DNA of 64,000 bases from CAZUDO01 sp964618895. Lineage in GTDB: Bacteria > Desulfobacterota > Binatia > DP-6. The notes under the pieces were generated by a model, which saw only the letters and a list, made by a program, of their open reading frames with translations, made no database searches and had not been told where the DNA came from. Of the stretch, positions 17,858 to 30,998 are shown piece by piece. Positions within the stretch are counted from its first letter, which is position 1. Each line of letters starts with the position of its first letter. Location: contig CAZUDO010000077.1 in NCBI GenBank assembly GCA_964618895.1, forward strand, positions 1-64,000, written 5' to 3'. The position numbers and the translations under genes are program-made.

Positions 17858-18997
17858 TCAACTCCGCGGCAACCCCAGGACCCGCTGCGCGATGATGTTC
17901 CGCTGCACCTCGCTCGTCCCGCCCGCGATCGTCATCGCGCGATCGCCCAGGTACTGCTTCGCCCAGCGGCCGGCGGCCGGCGCGTGCGCGTCATCCATCA
18001 ACGCCGCGTACGGGCCGAGCACCTCCATCGCCGTCTCCGAGAACTCCTGCGACAGGCTGGTGGAGGCGAGCTTCATGGCGGCCGACAGGTGCGGGTTCAT
18101 GCGGCCGCGGAGCTGGTCGGTGAGCGTCCGCATGCCCGAGTAGCGCGCGATGGCGGCCTTGATGGCCAGGTCGGCGATGCGCTGGCGGACGGGGGGCTCG
18201 TGCGTCCGGCGCTGCTCGCGAGCGGTCGCCGTCAGCCACTCGAGGGTATGGTCGAAGCGCACGCTGCCCGAGATGCCGGTGCGCTCGTTGACGAGCGCGC
18301 TCGACACCACCTCCCAGCCCTGCCCTTCCTTGCCGAGGAGGTTCGCGACCGGGACGCGCACGTCGGTCATGAACACCTCGTTGAAATCCGAGCCGCCGTC
18401 GATCTGGCGGATGGGGCGGATCTCGATGCCGGGGCTGCGCATGTCCATCAAGAGCAGTGACAGCCCGGCCCACTTGGGCCCCTCGGTGGCGGTGCGCACC
18501 AGCACGAAATACCAGTCGGAGATGTGCGCCAGGGTGGTCCAGAGCTTCTGCCCGGTGACGACGTAGTCGTCGCCGTCGCGCACGGCGCGCGTCTTGGCGG
18601 CGGCCATGTCGGAGCCCGAGGTAGGCTCCGAGTAGCCGGTGGCCCAGATCTCCTCGGCGTTCAGGATCTTCGGGATGAAGCGGTTTTTCTGCGCCTCCGT
18701 CCCGTAGCGCATGATCGCCGGGCCGACCCACCAGATGGCCATGGAATTCACCACCCCGGGCGCCCGCACGCGCGCCATCTCCTCGTTCAAGATGGCCTGC
18801 TCGATGTCGGTCAGCCCTGCGCCACCGTACTCCTTCGGCCACGCGGCGCCGAGGAAGCCGGCGGCGTGGAGCGTGCGCTGCCAGGCGCGGATGGCGTCCA
18901 GGTCTTTCAACGCGCCCGGCGCGGGCACGTTGGCCTCGAGCCAGGTGCGCACGCGGGCGCGAAACGCTTCTTCCTCGGGGCTGAAGGACATGTCCAT
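17858..18997 (-). CDS. Acyl-CoA dehydrogenase
   Basis: A 379-residue FAD enzyme catalysing alpha,beta-dehydrogenation of an acyl-CoA. Family marks are AWPKEYGGAGLTDIEQAI in the N-terminal helical domain, the FAD/substrate loop GYSEPTSGSDMAAAKTRA, and the C-terminal GGTSEVQRNIIAQRVLGLP. The ATG at 18997 follows GGGAGG by 8 bp; an upstream in-frame ATG at 19021 is less likely. It is divergent to aguB. It resembles FadE/steroid side-chain type dehydrogenases in length; substrate unknown. Confidence 0.9.
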   Translation of the reverse strand: MDMSFSPEEEAFRARVRTWLEANVPAPGALKDLDAIRAWQRTLHAAGFLGAAWPKEYGGAGLTDIEQAILNEEMARVRAPGVVNSMAIWWVGPAIMRYGTEAQKNRFIPKILNAEEIWATGYSEPTSGSDMAAAKTRAVRDGDDYVVTGQKLWTTLAHISDWYFVLVRTATEGPKWAGLSLLLMDMRSPGIEIRPIRQIDGGSDFNEVFMTDVRVPVANLLGKEGQGWEVVSSALVNERTGISGSVRFDHTLEWLTATAREQRRTHEPPVRQRIADLAIKAAIARYSGMRTLTDQLRGRMNPHLSAAMKLASTSLSQEFSETAMEVLGPYAALMDDAHAPAAGRWAKQYLGDRAMTIAGGTSEVQRNIIAQRVLGLPRS

Positions 18998-19096
18998 GAT
19001 CGCCGCCTCCCGGGGGCGCACTGTAGCGTCCTCATTCGCCCGCTACCAGAGCGGCGCCGCATTGACACCGCCCTCGCCCCCCGGCACTTTGCGCCG

Positions 19097-19984
19097 ATGG
19101 CGGCGCCGGAGCGGTTCGCGATCGGGCTGGTGCAGATGCGTTGCACGCCCGATCCGGCGGCCAACACCGCCGCCGCTGTCGACCGCATCCGCGAGGCCGC
19201 CGCGCGTGGCGCGCGCCTGGTCTGCCTGCCCGAGCTGTTCCGGACGCAGTACTTCTGCCAGCGCGAGGACGCCGCCCTCTTCGATCTGGCCGAGCCCATC
19301 CCCGGTCCGACGACAGACACCCTGGCCGCTCTCGCCCGTGAGCTCGGCATCGTCGTGATCGCGTCGCTGTTCGAGCGCCGCGCGGCCGGCGTGTACCACA
19401 ACACGGCCGTCGTCCTCGACGCCGACGGTGCGCTCCGCGGGCGCTACCGGAAGATGCACATCCCCGACGACCCGCTCTACTACGAGAAGTTCTACTTCAC
19501 GCCGGGCGACCTCGGCTTCCAGAGCTTCGACACCGCCGTCGGCCGTATCGGCACGCTGGTGTGCTGGGACCAGTGGTACCCGGAGGCGGCGCGCCTGACC
19601 GCGCTCGCCGGGGCCGACGTGCTGTTCTACCCTACTGCCATCGGCTGGCATCCGGCCGAGCGCACCGAGTTCGGCGCCGGCCAGCGCGCCGCCTGGCAGA
19701 CGATCCAGCGCGCGCACGCCATCGCCAACGGCGTCTACGTCGCTGCCGTGAACCGGGTCGGGCACGAGGGGCCGGCGGACGGCGGGCTGCAGTTCTGGGG
19801 CGCGTCGTTCGTGTGCGATCCCTTCGGGGTCGTGCTGGCGGAGGCGTCGTCCACCGACGAGGAGCTGCTGGTGGTAGAATGCGACCGGCGCCACCAGGAA
19901 ACGGTCCGTCGCCACTGGCCCTTCCTGCGCGACCGGCGCATCGACGCCTACGGTGCCATCACCCGGCGGCTCGTCGACGAGTGA
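19097..19984 (+). CDS. aguB: N-carbamoylputrescine amidase
   Basis: A 295-residue nitrilase-superfamily enzyme releasing putrescine, CO2 and ammonia from N-carbamoylputrescine. The catalytic triad is visible: Glu in LVCLPELF, Lys in GRYRKMHIPDDP, Cys in TLVCWDQWYPEAARL. The sequence YYEKFYFTPGDLGF is characteristic of the AguB subgroup. It overlaps the agmatine deiminase gene by 4 bp, which supports the assignment: together they complete the agmatine-to-putrescine route. Confidence 0.94.
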   Translation: MAAPERFAIGLVQMRCTPDPAANTAAAVDRIREAAARGARLVCLPELFRTQYFCQREDAALFDLAEPIPGPTTDTLAALARELGIVVIASLFERRAAGVYHNTAVVLDADGALRGRYRKMHIPDDPLYYEKFYFTPGDLGFQSFDTAVGRIGTLVCWDQWYPEAARLTALAGADVLFYPTAIGWHPAERTEFGAGQRAAWQTIQRAHAIANGVYVAAVNRVGHEGPADGGLQFWGASFVCDPFGVVLAEASSTDEELLVVECDRRHQETVRRHWPFLRDRRIDAYGAITRRLVDE

Positions 19985-21045
19985 GCCGTTCCGCCCGGAG
20001 GACCCCCGCCGCGCTCGGCTACCGCATGCCGGCCGAGTGGGAGCCGCATGCCGCCACCTGGCTCGCCTGGCCGCACGCGCGTGCCGACTGGCCGGGAAAG
20101 TTCGCGCCCATCGCGTGGGTGTACGGCGAGGTGGTGCGCCACCTGGTCGCGGGCGAGCGGGTGCGGATCCTGGTCGCGGACGCGGCCACGGAGCGCGCCG
20201 CCCGCCGTCTCCTCGAGCGGGTCGGAGTCGATCTCGGAGACGTCGACTTCTTCCGCATCTCCACCGACCGCTCCTGGACACGCGACTTCTGCCCGCTCTT
20301 CGTCCGGCGCGCGACCGGCCCGGTCGCGCTCACCAACTGGAAGTTCAACGGCTGGGCCAAGTACGCGAATCACCGCCGCGACGACGCCGTGCCCGATCGC
20401 CTCGCCCGCGCCCTCCGCCGCCGCCAGTGGCAACCCGTCGTACGGGGCCGCCGCGTCGTCCTCGAGGGCGGCAGCATCGACGTGAACGGCCGCGGCACCC
20501 TGCTCACCACCGAGGAATGCCTGCTCAGCCCGGTCCAGGCGCGCAACCCCGGCCTCATCCGCGACGACCTCGAGCAGGTGCTGGCCGATCATCTCGGCAT
20601 CCAGAAGGTCCTCTGGCTCGGCAACGGCATCGCCGGTGACGACACCCATGGTCACATCGACGACCTGGCGCGCTTCGTCGACTCGCGCACGGTCGTGCTG
20701 GCGAGCGAGGACGACCCGACCGACACCAACTACGCCGTCCTGCGCGACAACCGCGCCCGCCTGACGACCGTGACCGACCAGGACGGCGCGCCGCTCCGGG
20801 TGGTGCCGCTGCCCATGCCGGCGCCGCTGTTCCTCGACGGCCAGCGCCTGCCCGCCAGCTACGCCAACTTCTACATCGGCAACGCGGTCGTCCTGGTCCC
20901 GACCTTCAACGACCCGCGCGACCGGGACGCGCTCGCCATCCTGGCCGACCTCTTCCCCACCCGGCACGTGGTCGGCATCCACGCCGTGGATCTCGTCTGG
21001 GGCCTCGGCACCCTCCACTGCATGACGCAGCAGGAGCCGGCGTAG
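19981..21045 (+). CDS. aguA: Agmatine deiminase
   Basis: A 354-residue guanidino-modifying enzyme hydrolysing agmatine to N-carbamoylputrescine. The GTG at 19981 overlaps the aguB stop. Catalytic features visible are WTRDFCP (family usually RD-(N/T/S)-GP), DTHGHIDDLARF with the catalytic His, and the nucleophile Cys in GTLHCMTQQEPA at the C-terminus. The N-terminus GYRMPAEWEPHAATWLAWPH is typical. Arginine decarboxylase, which would supply agmatine, is not in the window. Confidence 0.94.
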   Translation: MSRSARRTPAALGYRMPAEWEPHAATWLAWPHARADWPGKFAPIAWVYGEVVRHLVAGERVRILVADAATERAARRLLERVGVDLGDVDFFRISTDRSWTRDFCPLFVRRATGPVALTNWKFNGWAKYANHRRDDAVPDRLARALRRRQWQPVVRGRRVVLEGGSIDVNGRGTLLTTEECLLSPVQARNPGLIRDDLEQVLADHLGIQKVLWLGNGIAGDDTHGHIDDLARFVDSRTVVLASEDDPTDTNYAVLRDNRARLTTVTDQDGAPLRVVPLPMPAPLFLDGQRLPASYANFYIGNAVVLVPTFNDPRDRDALAILADLFPTRHVVGIHAVDLVWGLGTLHCMTQQEPA

Positions 21046-21849
21046 CTACGGCGCGACGCCGAACAGGCGGGCGAAGTTCTCGCTCAGCTGCGCCTCCACC
21101 TCGGCCACCGACACACCCCACAGCTCGGCCGCGAACGCCGCCGTGCCGGCGACGGTGGCGGGCTCGTTCGTCCGGTCACGGTCCGGCCCCAGGTACGGAC
21201 AGTCGGTTTCGAGCAAGATGCGGTCGCGCGGCAGCGTCTCCAGCATGCGGGTGAAACTCTCCGAGCGGCGCGCGTTGGCGGGGATGGAGAGATAATGGCC
21301 GCGCTCGGCAATCGTCCGCGCCAGGGGCACCTTGCCCCCGAAGCAGTGCCAGTCGACGCGCGTGACGCCGAGTTCGTCCAGGATCTCGAGCGCCCGCCGC
21401 TCGCGTCGCCGGGTATGGATGATGACCGGCTTGCGGGCGTCGAGCGCGACCCGCAGCAGCGCCCGGAACACCTCCTCCTGCTGGGCCCACAAGGGCTCCG
21501 GCACCCAGTGACCGTCGAGGCCGATCTCGCCGATGGCGAACGCCTCGCCCGCGTGCGCCCGCACCCACGCCACGCCGTCGTCCGGGGTCACGGCGTCCGT
21601 GTCCCGTGGGTAGGTCCGGCCCATCGCCCGGAGCTCGGACAGGACCGCATCTACGGGATAGAAGCCGAACGCCGGACGGACGGCGGGGATGCGCGCCGCC
21701 AGCGCGCGCACGGCCTCGTTGTCGGTCGGGTTGAGACCGTTGGCGACGATGGTGGTGACGCCAGCGGCGACGGCGCGGTGCACTACGGCGTCCACATCGG
21801 CGGCGAGACGCGGGTGGGTCAGGTGGGCGTGTACGTCGGCGAGTCCCAT
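21046..21849 (-). CDS. TatD family metal-dependent hydrolase
   Basis: A 267-residue TIM-barrel hydrolase of the TatD (DNase/metalloesterase) family. Metal ligands are DVHAHL at the start, Glu in EIGLDG, His in IIHTRRRE, His in DWHCFGG and Asp in LETDCPYL. The ATG at 21849 gives the HxH motif at the normal N-terminal position. TatD proteins have 3'-5' nuclease activity in DNA/RNA quality control. Stop is immediately next to the convergent aguA stop. Confidence 0.9.
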   Translation of the reverse strand: MGLADVHAHLTHPRLAADVDAVVHRAVAAGVTTIVANGLNPTDNEAVRALAARIPAVRPAFGFYPVDAVLSELRAMGRTYPRDTDAVTPDDGVAWVRAHAGEAFAIGEIGLDGHWVPEPLWAQQEEVFRALLRVALDARKPVIIHTRRRERRALEILDELGVTRVDWHCFGGKVPLARTIAERGHYLSIPANARRSESFTRMLETLPRDRILLETDCPYLGPDRDRTNEPATVAGTAAFAAELWGVSVAEVEAQLSENFARLFGVAP

Positions 21850-21925
21850 CGCGGGCGGTGTAGCCGACCGGGGCGGGGTGCGCCATCTCCAGGTGTCGGT
21901 TCCACGCGCGGTCGTGGCCGAGGCG

Positions 21926-22036
21926 CGGCGGCGCGGGGCTGTCCCTCGCGGAGGCGACAAGACGCGCGGGCTACTCCGCCTATGGCTCCGTAGCGCCCGC
22001 GCTCTCGCCTCCGCGAGGGACAGCCCCGCGCCGCCG
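21926..22036. repeat. Large perfect inverted repeat: 32-bp arms, 47-bp loop
   Basis: The arm 21926-21957 (begins CGGCGGCGCGGGG) is exactly complementary to 22005-22036. The 47-bp loop holds a shorter imperfect inverted repeat (GCGCGGGCTAC ... GTAGCGCCCGCGC), so the whole 111 bp can fold as one long hairpin. It lies between divergent genes with no T-run, so it is not an ordinary terminator. It could be a REP/BIME- or MITE-like element, or encode a structured RNA. Confidence 0.85.
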
Positions 22037-22114
22037 GGTCGGTGACGGGGCGCGCGCAGCTGATTCGCCTGCTCGATCGTGGTACCCGGCATCGGGCGGT
22101 GATAGTGGACGCCG

Positions 22115-22804
22115 ATGCGACTCGCCATGGTCCAGGCGGTCTCGGGCGTGGTGTTCGCCGTCTTTCTCGCTCTGCACCTCGCCACGACCTCGTCCGCGGC
22201 CGGCGGGGCAGCGCTGTATGACGGCGTGCTCGCCGCGCTGCGGCGCGTCTACCGGCCGACGCTGGCGGTCGAGCTGCTGCTGATCGGCGTCCCGGCGGTC
22301 GTGCACATCGCCTGCGCGGTGCTCGCGCTGCTCGCCCGGCGCGGTACGCGCGCGCCGCGGTCGCCGCTCCGAGTGCGGGTGCATCGCGCCACGGGCTACG
22401 TGCTGCTGGTGGCGATCGGCGGGCATGTGTTCGCCACTCGCGTGATGCCGGCACTGGCCACGGGAGCGACCGCCACTGGCGCGGCCGACTTCTCCTACCT
22501 CGCCTACTCGCTGCTCAACTGGCCGGGCTTCATGCGACCGTATTATCTCGTGTTCGGCGTCGCGGGGGCCATCCATCTGGCGCTCGGCCTGGGGGTCGCG
22601 ACGCAGGTGCTGTTCGGGCGGCGCGGTCCGGCCATGGCGACCGTCGGTCGCGTGTCCGTCGCCGCCGCGGTGGTGGCCGGCGTGCTCGTGGCCGCAGGCG
22701 TCTCGCGCATGATCGTCGGCGCCGGGCAGGCGTCGGTGGCACGCTTCGCGGAGTTCCGGGCGCTCTACGAACGCTTCATGCCGTTCCTGCCGCCGCGGCT
22801 CTGA
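22115..22804 (+). CDS. Membrane cytochrome b subunit, succinate dehydrogenase/fumarate reductase-like
   Basis: A 229-residue protein with five predicted membrane helices. Histidines suitable for heme b ligation lie within helices: FLALHLATT, AVVHIACAV, VHRATGYVLLVAIGGH and GAIHLALGL. This pattern of five helices and about four His resembles the di-heme B-type SdhC/FrdC family. The flavoprotein and iron-sulfur subunits are not adjacent: the following gene is recG on the opposite strand. So it is either an orphan subunit or a related cytochrome. Confidence 0.6.
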   Translation: MRLAMVQAVSGVVFAVFLALHLATTSSAAGGAALYDGVLAALRRVYRPTLAVELLLIGVPAVVHIACAVLALLARRGTRAPRSPLRVRVHRATGYVLLVAIGGHVFATRVMPALATGATATGAADFSYLAYSLLNWPGFMRPYYLVFGVAGAIHLALGLGVATQVLFGRRGPAMATVGRVSVAAAVVAGVLVAAGVSRMIVGAGQASVARFAEFRALYERFMPFLPPRL

Positions 22805-22820
22805 CGGCGCCGGCGGGTCC

Positions 22821-25327
22821 CTACCCCACTCGCGCCAGCCCGAGCCGCCCGCGCCAGCGATGCACCAGCACCTCGCGCAGCGCCGCCGACTCCGGCCGCG
22901 CCAGCTCGGGATCCTCCGCCAGCCACGCCATGGCCTCGTCGCGCGCCGTCCGCAGGAGCGCCGTGTCGCGCACCAGGCTGGCCACCCGGAACGCCGGCAG
23001 GCCCGCCTGGCGCGTGCCGAGGAAGTCGCCCGGGCCGCGGAGCTGCAGGTCGGCCTCGGCGATGTGGAAGCCGTCGGTCGAGCGCTCGAGCGTGGTGAGA
23101 CGCTGCCACGCGTCCTGCCCGGTCCAGTCGGGGAGCACCAGAAAGCAGTGCCCCGGGGCGGTACCCCGCCCGACCCGGCCGCGGAGCTGGTGGAGCTGCG
23201 CCAGGCCGAAGCGCTCGGCGTGCTCGATCGCAATGACGGTCGCGTTCGGCACGTCGATGCCGACCTCGATCACCGTCGTCGACACCAGCACGTCGTACTC
23301 CCCCGCCTTGAAGCGGCGCATGACGTCGTCCTTGGCGCCGGCCTTCATGCGCCCGTGCACCAACCCCACGCGCAGGCCCGCCAGCGCCCCGGTAGCGAGC
23401 TCTGCGGCCATGGTGGTGGCGGCGCGGAGGGTGGTCTTCTCCGACTCCTCGACCAGCGGATACACGATGTAGGCCTGATGGCCGGCCGCGACCTGCTCGC
23501 GGATACGGGCGTACACGCGTTCGCGCGTCGACTCGCGACACAGCTCGGTGCGGATCGGCGTCCGTCCCGGCGGCAGCTCGTCGAGCGTCGAGACGGCGAG
23601 ATCGCCGTACAGGGTCAGCGCCAGCGTGCGCGGGATCGGGGTCGCGCTCATCACCAGCACGTCGACGCTCGTGCCGTCCGCGCCCTGACGCTGGAGGGCG
23701 GCCCGCTGCAGCACCCCGAAGCGGTGCTGCTCGTCGACGACGGCGAGGCCGAGGCGCGCGAAGGCGACCCCTTCCTGGATCAGGGCATGCGTCCCCACCG
23801 CAAGCGCGATCGAGCCGTCGGCGAGCCCGGCCAGCGCGCGGCGACGCGCGACGCCCTTGGTGGTTCCCGTGAGCAGCACGGGCACCACGCCGAGCGGCTC
23901 CGCCAGCGGCCGGACGGTCTCGAAGTGCTGCTCGGCGAGCAGCTCCGTCGGCGCCATGAGGGCCGCCTGCTGGCCCGCCTCGATGACGGTGAACGCCGCC
24001 AGCAGCGCGACCAGCGTCTTGCCGCTGCCCACGTCGCCCTGCAGGAGGCGATGCATGGGATGGGGCGCCGCCAGATCGGCCGCGATCTCGCCCAGCGCGC
24101 GTTCCTGCGCGCCGGTCGGACGGAACGGCAGGTGGGCGCGGAGCGCCGGCGCGAGTCGCGTCGAGGCCGGAAACGCCGTGCCCGGCGCCGCGACGGCCGC
24201 GCTCCGGCGGAGCGCCAGCCCGAGTTGCAGGAAGAACAGCTCGTCGAAGATGAGCGAGCGGTGCGCGAGCGTGCGCGCGTCGCCGAGCGCGACCACGTCC
24301 GCCTCCGGCGGCGGGTCGTGCAGGTAGGCGAGCGCGCGCGCCAGATCGATGACCCGTTGCCGCGCCGCCACTACCGCCGGCAGGACGCTCGGGACGCGGG
24401 TTGCGAACTCGCTCGCCGCCGCGTGCGCGATCCGCCGCATCGCACCGGGATGCATCTCGGTCGGCTTCTCGTACACCGGCAGGACGCGGGCGAGACTCGC
24501 GGGCTCTTCCTCGGCGGCCAGCGGTTCCACCTCGGGATGGATCATCCGCCGCGGCCCGCCGCCGAGCGGCGCCTCGACCTTGCCGTGCACGAGCAGGCGC
24601 TGGCCCGTGCTGAAGCGGCGGCTGAAGTACCCGATCTGGTTGAACCACACCAGCACCAGCAGCGCCTCGGCGTCGCGCAGCACGATCTCCAGGATGCGAC
24701 GGCCGCCGCGGCCCACCCGGCCCTCGCGCACGTGACTCACCTCGCCGACCGCACTCGCCTCCTCGCCCACCACGAGCGCGCGCAGCGGCTTCAGCGCGCG
24801 GCGGTCCTCGTAGCGGAACGGCAGGTGATAGAGCAGGTCCTCGACGGTCGCGAGGCCGAACCGCTCCAGGTCCGCCGCCCGCTTGGGGCCGACCGAGCGG
24901 ACAGCCTGCAGCGGTCCCGCGAGCGCTGCCAGCGTGGGCCCCACGGGGCCCGCCGCGGGCTGATAGTCGATCCACGGCGCCGGCGGTCCGGCCACGCGCC
25001 GGAGCGCCGGCAGGAGGCCGTGGGCGCGGCGCAGGAGCCCCTCGTGCGCCGCCGGCGGCTCGCGCCGGAGCGCCTCCACGATCTCCACCAGCTCGGCCAG
25101 CGCACCGCGCGCCTCCACCAGCTCGGCGAGCGCGCCGCCCGTCTCCACCAGCTCGGCGAGCGCGCCGCCCGCGTCCTCGCCGGCCGCCGTGCGTGCGCGC
25201 TCCAGCCGTTCGCTGAGGGCCCCGAGGGGCAGGCGCGTCTGGTCGGCACGGCGAAAATCGTCGGCCGCCAGGTACTCCAGCGGCGGTGCGAGCGTCTGGA
25301 GGAGCTCGGCGAGCGGGGCCGCCGCGC

Positions 25328-25331
<4 letters not shown>
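22821..25331 (-). CDS. recG: ATP-dependent DNA helicase RecG
   Basis: An 836-residue branch-migration helicase that reverses stalled forks and processes Holliday junctions. Order: extended N-terminus with a 10-residue repeat (55-84), wedge/OB domain starting at VRSVGPKRAADLERFGL, helicase motif I GDVGSGKT, motif II VVDEQHRFGV, motif III VMSATPIPRTLAL, motif VI QLRGRVGRG. It is longer than E. coli RecG (693) because of the N-terminal extension seen in many Gram-positives and deltaproteobacteria. Its ATG overlaps the carB TGA by 4 bp, so it is the last gene of the pyrimidine operon. Confidence 0.95.
25080..25169 (-). repeat. Three 30-bp tandem repeats in recG
   Basis: Codons 55-84 of recG encode GGALAELVET, GGALAELVEA and RGALAELVEI. 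The 30-bp units are nearly identical in DNA, so copy number can change in frame. The encoded stretch would extend an amphipathic helix in the N-terminal domain. Confidence 0.85.
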
Positions 25332-28536
<3,205 letters not shown>

Positions 28537-28537
<1 letters not shown>

Positions 28538-29679
28538 TAGTGCCGCTCCATCAGGTCGACGAAGCGGCGGAAGAGGTAGCGGGCGTCGTGCGGCCCCGGC
28601 GAGGCCTCCGGGTGGTACTGCACGGAGAACGTGGGTTGGCCTGTGACGGACAGGCCTTCGACGGTGCGGTCGTTGAGATTGACGTGCGTCACCTCGCCGC
28701 GGCCTGTGAGCGAGTCCACGTCGACGGCAAAGCCGTGGTTCTGGGAGGTGATCTCGACTTTGCCGGTGGTGAGGTCCTGGACCGGTTGGTTGCCACCGTG
28801 GTGGCCGAATTTGAGCTTGTAGGTGGTGCCGCCAAGGGCGAGGCCCAGTATCTGGTGGCCGAGGCAGATGCCGAAGACGGGGACATTGCCGAGGAGGGCG
28901 GCGACCGTCTCGGGGGCGCCGCGGACGGCGTCGGGGTCGCCGGGACCGTTGGAGAGGAAGACGCCGTCGGGGCGGAGGGCGAGCACCTGGGCCGCCGGGG
29001 TGGACGCGGGGACGACCCGCACGCGGCAGCCGACGCCGACCAGGTTGCGCAGGATGTTGTACTTGATGCCGTAATCGTAGGCGACCACGCTGAGCGGCGG
29101 CCCGCCGCCCGCGGCGGTGCAGTCGTCGGCGGTGCGGTAGCCCCCACCGAGCTGCCACGGGCCCTCGGTCCAGTCGTACGCCTCGGCGCAGGTCACCACG
29201 CTCGCCAGGTCCTGTCCCACCATGCTGGGCGCGGCCTTCGCGTTCCGCACCAGGCGCGCCGCGTCGAGATCCGTACTGGACAGCACCGCCTCCTGCGCGC
29301 CGTGGTCGCGCAGGTGCCGCACGAGCGCGCGCGTGTCGATGCCCTCGATCCCCGGGATGCCGTGGCGCGCGAGGTAGGCCCCGAGGCTTTCCTCCGCGCG
29401 CCAACTGGACGGTGCGTCGCGATAATCGCGCACGACGAAGCCGCGGACGTACGGCCGGCGCGATTCGACGTCCTCTCGGTTCACGCCTACGTTGCCGATC
29501 TCGGGGTAGGTCATGGCGACCAGCTGCCCCTCGTACGACGGGTCGGTGAGGATCTCCTGGTAGCCGGTCATGCTGGTGTTGAAGACCAGCTCGCCGGTGG
29601 CCTCGCCCTGGGCGCCGAAGGCGCGCCCGCGGAAGATGGTGCCGTCGGCGAGCGCAAGCAGCGCCGGCCGCGCGCTCAC
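28537..29679 (-). CDS. carA: Carbamoyl-phosphate synthase small (glutaminase) subunit
   Basis: A 380-residue class I glutamine amidotransferase subunit. N-terminal CPSase domain begins PALLALADGTIFRGRAFGA; the glutaminase triad is Cys in VFGICLGHQILGLALG and His/Glu in QYHPEASPGPHD. The GTG start overlaps the pyrC TGA (GTGA). It channels ammonia to CarB. Position inside a pyr operon indicates pyrimidine duty, though the product also serves arginine synthesis. Confidence 0.97.
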
Positions 29680-30998
29680 GAGGCGTTCCGCAATGCGGCC
29701 GTAGCCGGTCGGTCGTCGTGCACCAGCCGGCCGTCGAGCAGGACGGCCACGGCCCGCCCGGTCATGTCCCAGCCCTCGAAGGGGGTGTTGCGGCTCTTCG
29801 ACCGGAAGGTGCGCGCTTCGACGCGCCAGCGGCGCTCGGGATCGACCAGGGTGAGATCGGCGGCGGCGCCCCGGCTGAAGGTCCCGCCGGGCAGGCCGAG
29901 CGCCCGCGCCGGCCCGACCGTGAGCCGCGCCACCAGCGTGGGGAGATCCAGGACGCCCTCGCTCACCAGGCGGAGCGCCAGCGGGAGCGCCGTCTCGAGC
30001 CCCACGACGCCGTTGGCGGCCTGGTCGAACTCGATCTCCTTCTCGTCGGGATGGTGCGGGGCGTGGTCGGTGGCGATGGCGTCGATGGTGCCGTCGGCGA
30101 GCCCGGCGCGCAGCGCGTCGACATCGGCGCGCGGGCGGAGCGGCGGCGCCATCTTGGCGTTGGTGCCGTAGCCCTCGACGGCTTCGTCGGTGAGGAAGAG
30201 ATGATGCGGCGTCACCTCCGCCGTCACCGGCAGGCCGGCCGCCTTGGCCCCCCGCACCAGCACCACCGCGCCGGCCGTACTCACGTGCGCCACGTGCAGG
30301 CGCCCGCCCGTGAGGCGCACCAGGGCGATGTCGCGCGCGACCATGACCTCTTCCGCCGCGCCCGGAATGCCGCGCAGGCCGAGGCGCAGGGCCATCGTGC
30401 CCTCGTGCATCGCCCCCCCCGCCGCCAGGCACGAGTCTTCCTCGTGCGCGATCACCGGCAGGTCGAACATGCGGGTGTACTCGAGCGCGTGACGCATGAG
30501 GGCGGCGTCCATGATGGGCCGGCCGTCGTCCGACACCGCCACGATGCCGGCGCGTTGCATCTCGCCGATCTCGGCCAAACGTTCGCCCCTGAGCCCGGCC
30601 GACACCGCCCCGATGGGATACACGCGCGCGCCGCCCGCCACCCGCGCCCGCTCGAGGATGTACTGCGTGACGGCGGCGTTGTCGTTCACCGGCTCGGTGT
30701 TCGCCATGCAGGCCACTGCCGCGAACCCGCCCGCGAGCGCGGCCTGCACGCCCGTCTGGATGGTCTCCTTGTACTCGTACCCCGGCTCGCGGAGATGCAC
30801 GTGGATGTCGAGCAGGCCCGGCAGGACGAGGAGCCCGCGTGCGTCGACGGTGGCGGCGCCGGTGACCGCCGCCCCCTCGCCCGGACGCAGCACACCCGCG
30901 AAGCGGCCGTCTTCGATGAGCACGTCGCCCGCTGCCGCGGTGCCGGCGACCGGGTCGACCACCGTCCCGCCGCTGACCAGCACCCGCCCCTGGCTCAC
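29676..30998 (-). CDS. pyrC: Dihydroorotase
   Basis: A 440-residue class I dihydroorotase cyclising carbamoyl-aspartate to dihydroorotate. Zinc ligands appear in LDIHVHLREPGYEYKE, the second site in AEVTPHHLFLTDEAV, and catalytic Asp in DAIATDHAPHHPDEKE. Its start overlaps pyrB by 4 bp. Class I enzymes often form a complex with aspartate transcarbamoylase, which fits the coupling. The zinc-ligand histidines are all retained, so this is an active dihydroorotase rather than a PyrX-type inactive homologue. Confidence 0.96.
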   Translation of the reverse strand: MSQGRVLVSGGTVVDPVAGTAAAGDVLIEDGRFAGVLRPGEGAAVTGAATVDARGLLVLPGLLDIHVHLREPGYEYKETIQTGVQAALAGGFAAVACMANTEPVNDNAAVTQYILERARVAGGARVYPIGAVSAGLRGERLAEIGEMQRAGIVAVSDDGRPIMDAALMRHALEYTRMFDLPVIAHEEDSCLAAGGAMHEGTMALRLGLRGIPGAAEEVMVARDIALVRLTGGRLHVAHVSTAGAVVLVRGAKAAGLPVTAEVTPHHLFLTDEAVEGYGTNAKMAPPLRPRADVDALRAGLADGTIDAIATDHAPHHPDEKEIEFDQAANGVVGLETALPLALRLVSEGVLDLPTLVARLTVGPARALGLPGGTFSRGAAADLTLVDPERRWRVEARTFRSKSRNTPFEGWDMTGRAVAVLLDGRLVHDDRPATAALRNAS

